This document shows, piece after piece, positions 62,062 to 64,000 of a stretch of DNA of 64,000 bases. The notes under the pieces are model-generated. The model saw only the letters and a list, made by a program, of their open reading frames with translations, had not been told where the DNA came from and did not search any database. Positions within the stretch are counted from its first letter, which is position 1. The number at the start of each line of letters is the position of its first letter. Source of the stretch: Paenibacillus sp. JNUCC32 (lineage in GTDB: Bacteria; Bacillota; Bacilli; Paenibacillales; Paenibacillaceae); NCBI RefSeq assembly GCF_014863545.1, contig NZ_CP062260.1, positions 248,001 through 312,000 on the forward strand, read 5' to 3'. Both the position numbers and the translations under genes were made by a program.

Positions 62062-62391
62062 CCGGCAATGCGGAAGTTTGAAAACAAGGCTTCTATTTAA
62101 GTTGAACAAATGATATCAGAGAAGGAGGGAGCTTCGCGATGCGCTCAATCTCGACGATTCAAGCTGGTTGGCAGCCCGGAAAGATCTGGAGGAGGGTGCC
62201 AATCCATTAGGTCGCATCGAATCTAAGTAAGAACCTAAAAGGCGTGATCAAGCGAATCAAAGAAAGGGCCATCCCGCAAAAGGATGGCCCTAAATCTAAA
62301 GCCAAAGGGAGCCGTGATATAAAGCGCTCCCTTTGGCTAATCGTAAGTCCTCCATCTTTTTCTTGTGGGCCTCGATTACAGCGCAGGCTTT
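62062..62391. other. 330-nt gap with hairpins and a possible gene remnant
   Basis: No full gene is seen. At 62114-62230 one frame reads LRDALNLDDSSWLAARKDLE then EGANPLGRIESK and a stop, which looks like the C-terminal end of a lost protein, with no start. Two strong stems follow: GGGCCATCC/GGATGGCCC (62266-62290) and a 13-bp AGCCAAAGGGAGC dyad (62300-62338) that may end the EamA gene. Confidence 0.45.
62300..62338. terminator. Hairpin between MFS and EamA genes
   Basis: AGCCAAAGGGAGC (62300-62312) is perfectly complementary to GCTCCCTTTGGCT (62326-62338). T tracts are weak. It sits 53 nt beyond the EamA stop. Confidence 0.55.
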
Positions 62392-63303
62392 TTACCTCTT
62401 GGCAGAGGATATTTTCAGTGTATCGCCTTCTGTTTTCCTTGTTCTCTGTCCCTGCATAGTGGCTAGAACTACGCCGGAAATAATGAGAACAGATCCTGCC
62501 ACTTGCGTTAAGGAAATCGGGGTGCCGAGCGTGATATAACCTAAAATCATGGCGACAAACGGTTGTAAATTCAGAAACAGGGAGGCTTTAGCCGCCCCTA
62601 CCTTGCGAATCTGCGCATTCCAGATTACGGCGCATAAGCCCTGAATAAGCAGCGCCGAACCGACCAAGAGAACCCACCACCAAAAGTGAGGCTGTAATTG
62701 TACGTTAGGGTCGCTCCAGACCGCCACCGGGTATACCGAGATGCAGCCGAGTACGGTGGTATACACCGTTGCGACAAACGCATCCATACGTTCCGTCAGC
62801 TTTTTCATGAGGATCATAGATCCCGACAATGCCAACATACAGATAAACATGATCCAGACGCCTTCGGTAATGGCTGTGCTCATCCTTCCGCCAGTTCCAA
62901 CCACGAAGAAGACACCGGTGAGGGCGACAATCGAGCCTGCAACCATGCGTTTCGTTAACGGCTCTTTCAAAAATAAGCGGGCAAATAGCGCCGTAAAAAT
63001 TGGAGCTAACGATAAGATGAGCGAAGCTGTGGTTGCGTCCGTTGTCCGGAGACCTGTAAAGAAAGAAACTTGGTGAAGCAGCATCCCGATTAGAACGAAG
63101 GGGACCAAATAAACGAAGTCGCGGAACGTAATCTTCGCCAAGCCACGAGTTGCAATCAAATAAATAAGCAGGAACGCCGATGAAACCAGAAGCCGGTATG
63201 CCGACAGATGCAAGGCGGGGAATGCTTCCAGCAGCAGCGAGCCTAAGACGAAGTTGCTCCCGTAAAGGGCTGCGCAAAACAAGAGAAGCAAATAAGTTCG
63301 CAA
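62392..63303 (-). CDS. EamA/DMT-family transporter
   Basis: A 303-residue protein with ten helices in two EamA repeats. Typical segments are ALYGSNFVLGSLLLEAFP, TDATTASLILSLAPIFTALF and, in repeat 2, VGAAKASLFLNLQPFVAMIL. This family (RhaT/YdcZ-like) exports or imports small metabolites. TTG 63303 has AAGAAGG 9 nt upstream. It follows ridA on the same strand, 45 nt downstream of it, so the two may be co-transcribed. Substrate unknown. Confidence 0.87.
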   Translation of the reverse strand: MRTYLLLLFCAALYGSNFVLGSLLLEAFPALHLSAYRLLVSSAFLLIYLIATRGLAKITFRDFVYLVPFVLIGMLLHQVSFFTGLRTTDATTASLILSLAPIFTALFARLFLKEPLTKRMVAGSIVALTGVFFVVGTGGRMSTAITEGVWIMFICMLALSGSMILMKKLTERMDAFVATVYTTVLGCISVYPVAVWSDPNVQLQPHFWWWVLLVGSALLIQGLCAVIWNAQIRKVGAAKASLFLNLQPFVAMILGYITLGTPISLTQVAGSVLIISGVVLATMQGQRTRKTEGDTLKISSAKR

Positions 63304-63348
63304 GCAGATGCGCCTTCTTTCACAGAAATAAAGGATAATGGAGCGGAT

Positions 63349-63729
63349 TTAATTGCGTTTGACTGCGATAAGCTCTATTTCAATCTTGGCGCCTTTTGGA
63401 AGTTTAGACACTTCTACGGTTGTTCTGGCAGGGTGATGATCGCTGAAATATTGGCTGTACACTTCATTCATCTGCTGAAAATGCTCTGAATCCGTCATGA
63501 AAACGGATGTTTTTACAACGTCTGCTAAAGATAATCCAGCTTCAGCTAAGACGGCTTGCAGGTTCTTTACTATTTGATGGGTTTGGTCAACGATGCCTTC
63601 TTTCAGATTTCCTTCGGCATCAATCGGAAGCATGCCCGACGTATAGACGGCATTTCCTAAAGCGATGGCCTGCGAATATGGGCCGATAGCTGCGGGTGCT
63701 TGTGTTGTTGTAATAGCGATATGGCTCAT
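63349..63729 (-). CDS. RidA family protein
   Basis: A 126-residue YjgF/YER057c/UK114 protein. It has AAIGPYSQAIALGN, VYTSGMLPIDAEGNL, the helix LAEAGLSLADVVKTSVFM, and the catalytic Arg in HHPARTTVEVSKLPKGAKIE. RidA hydrolyses reactive enamine/imine intermediates from PLP enzymes. ATG 63729 follows AGAGGAATT; an ATG at 63804 would run into the terminator of the upstream gene. It may be co-transcribed with the EamA gene. Confidence 0.9.
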   Translation of the reverse strand: MSHIAITTTQAPAAIGPYSQAIALGNAVYTSGMLPIDAEGNLKEGIVDQTHQIVKNLQAVLAEAGLSLADVVKTSVFMTDSEHFQQMNEVYSQYFSDHHPARTTVEVSKLPKGAKIEIELIAVKRN

Positions 63730-63769
63730 CGTATTTAATTCCTCTCCGTCTCTTGGATAAATGGGTGAA

Positions 63770-63799
63770 GAAAAAGGCCCGAGGCGACAGCCCGGGCCT
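63770..63799 (-). terminator. Terminator of the alpha/beta hydrolase gene
   Basis: On the minus strand AGGCCCG pairs with CGGGCCT (with an inner GGC/GCC) and five Ts follow. Confidence 0.82.
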
Positions 63800-63849
63800 C
63801 TCATTAGGCAAGCAATATAATCTTAGAGTCCGACTGTGCAGCGGCAGCT

Positions 63850-64000
63850 TTACTTCGCCGGCGCGTATGCTTCATCCAAGAAACCGCGAATGGCTTGAAA
63901 AGCCTGAAGTCTGTTTTTCTCCAGCAATACCATGTGCGTCCCTTCACCGATTTCCACCCAGCGGCGGTAGGCGGCTCCTGTCAGGGAAGTGAAGAAATTC
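63850..64000 (-). CDS. Alpha/beta hydrolase, C-terminal end only
   Basis: The frame is open at the right edge and ends at TAA 63850, so only the last 49 residues are seen. They read FFTSLTGAAYRRWVEIGEG, then THMVLLEKNRLQAFQAIRGF and LDEAYAPAK. The GTHMVLLEKNR part looks like the catalytic-histidine loop of alpha/beta hydrolases, followed by the final helix. The start lies beyond the window. Substrate unknown. A terminator separates it from ridA. Confidence 0.65.
   Translation of the reverse strand, partial: NFFTSLTGAAYRRWVEIGEGTHMVLLEKNRLQAFQAIRGFLDEAYAPAK

Noticed and set aside
62139..62210. Small ORF starting at ATG 62139
   Set aside because: About 23 codons without family resemblance. 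A different frame over the same bases looks like a gene end, so the small ORF is not supported.
55978..64000. Integrated element at the tRNA-Ala gene
   Set aside because: No integrase gene and no second copy of the tRNA 3' end were seen in the window; kept only as a weak idea in the findings.
1..64000. CRISPR arrays, IS elements or phage genes
   Set aside because: No regularly spaced repeats, transposase motifs or phage structural genes were found.

Overview
The window looks like a chromosomal segment of a spore-forming Firmicute of the Paenibacillus type. The support is internal: sporulation genes (cotJABC, ytrHI, ytvI, ytaF, an alpha/beta SASP), five YheC/YheD ATP-grasp paralogs, frequent TTG/GTG starts behind strong AGGAGG-type sites, and gene order that follows the B. 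subtilis ytoI-dnaE-acc-pyk-citZ-icd-mdh-pho-polA-mutM-ytaF-coaE-nrdR block. No phage, IS element, CRISPR array or rRNA was seen. One tRNA (Ala, GGC) is present.

Layout. 1-8.9 kb: 3' part of a YfkAB-type radical SAM gene, a CNNM/CorC-type membrane protein, an AI-2E family permease, the cotJABC spore operon, a convergent two-component system, small membrane proteins and a HAD phosphatase. 8.9-15.7 kb (minus strand): six compact genes, five of them YheC/YheD ATP-grasp proteins and one GNAT acetyltransferase. This is the most unusual block. 15.8-20.7 kb: yheB and yheA homologs, a YtoI-type regulator, ytpI, ytrI and ytrH. 20.9-30.1 kb: dnaE, pgpA-like, a DUF2007-like gene, accD, accA, pyk, a thioesterase and fxsA. 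30.3-39.3 kb: ytvI, then citZ-icd-mdh, a small membrane protein, an SDR oxidoreductase, a small beta/gamma-crystallin-like protein and a class I fumarase. 39.4-48.9 kb: a BASS transporter, then a merged phosphate locus: phoR, phoP, a soluble CBS-MCP receptor, pstS, pstC, pstA, pstB and phoU. 49.2-55.8 kb: polA, mutM, ytaF, coaE, a lytic transglycosylase, a SASP gene and nrdR. 56-64 kb, beyond tRNA-Ala: an accessory-looking stretch with an ABC-2-like permease, a double SnoaL protein, TetR, ArsR, an LLM flavin oxidoreductase, MFS and EamA transporters, RidA and the end of an alpha/beta hydrolase.

How the parts work together. Phosphate genes share 11-bp-phased Pho-box arrays in front of phoP, the CBS-MCP gene and pstS, each ending 9 nt before a -10-like hexamer, so they probably form one PhoP-controlled unit. 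The ArsR gene, the LLM oxidoreductase and the MFS exporter each have a TTCTA-N6-TAGAA dyad upstream and look like one regulon. citZ-icd-mdh and the class I fumarase cover much of the TCA cycle. accDA, pgpA, dnaE and polA are housekeeping genes for lipid and DNA synthesis. Many of the remaining genes serve sporulation.

Limits: family names come from motifs and context read by eye; no database search was run. Promoters, operators and hairpins were read by eye from the sequence.
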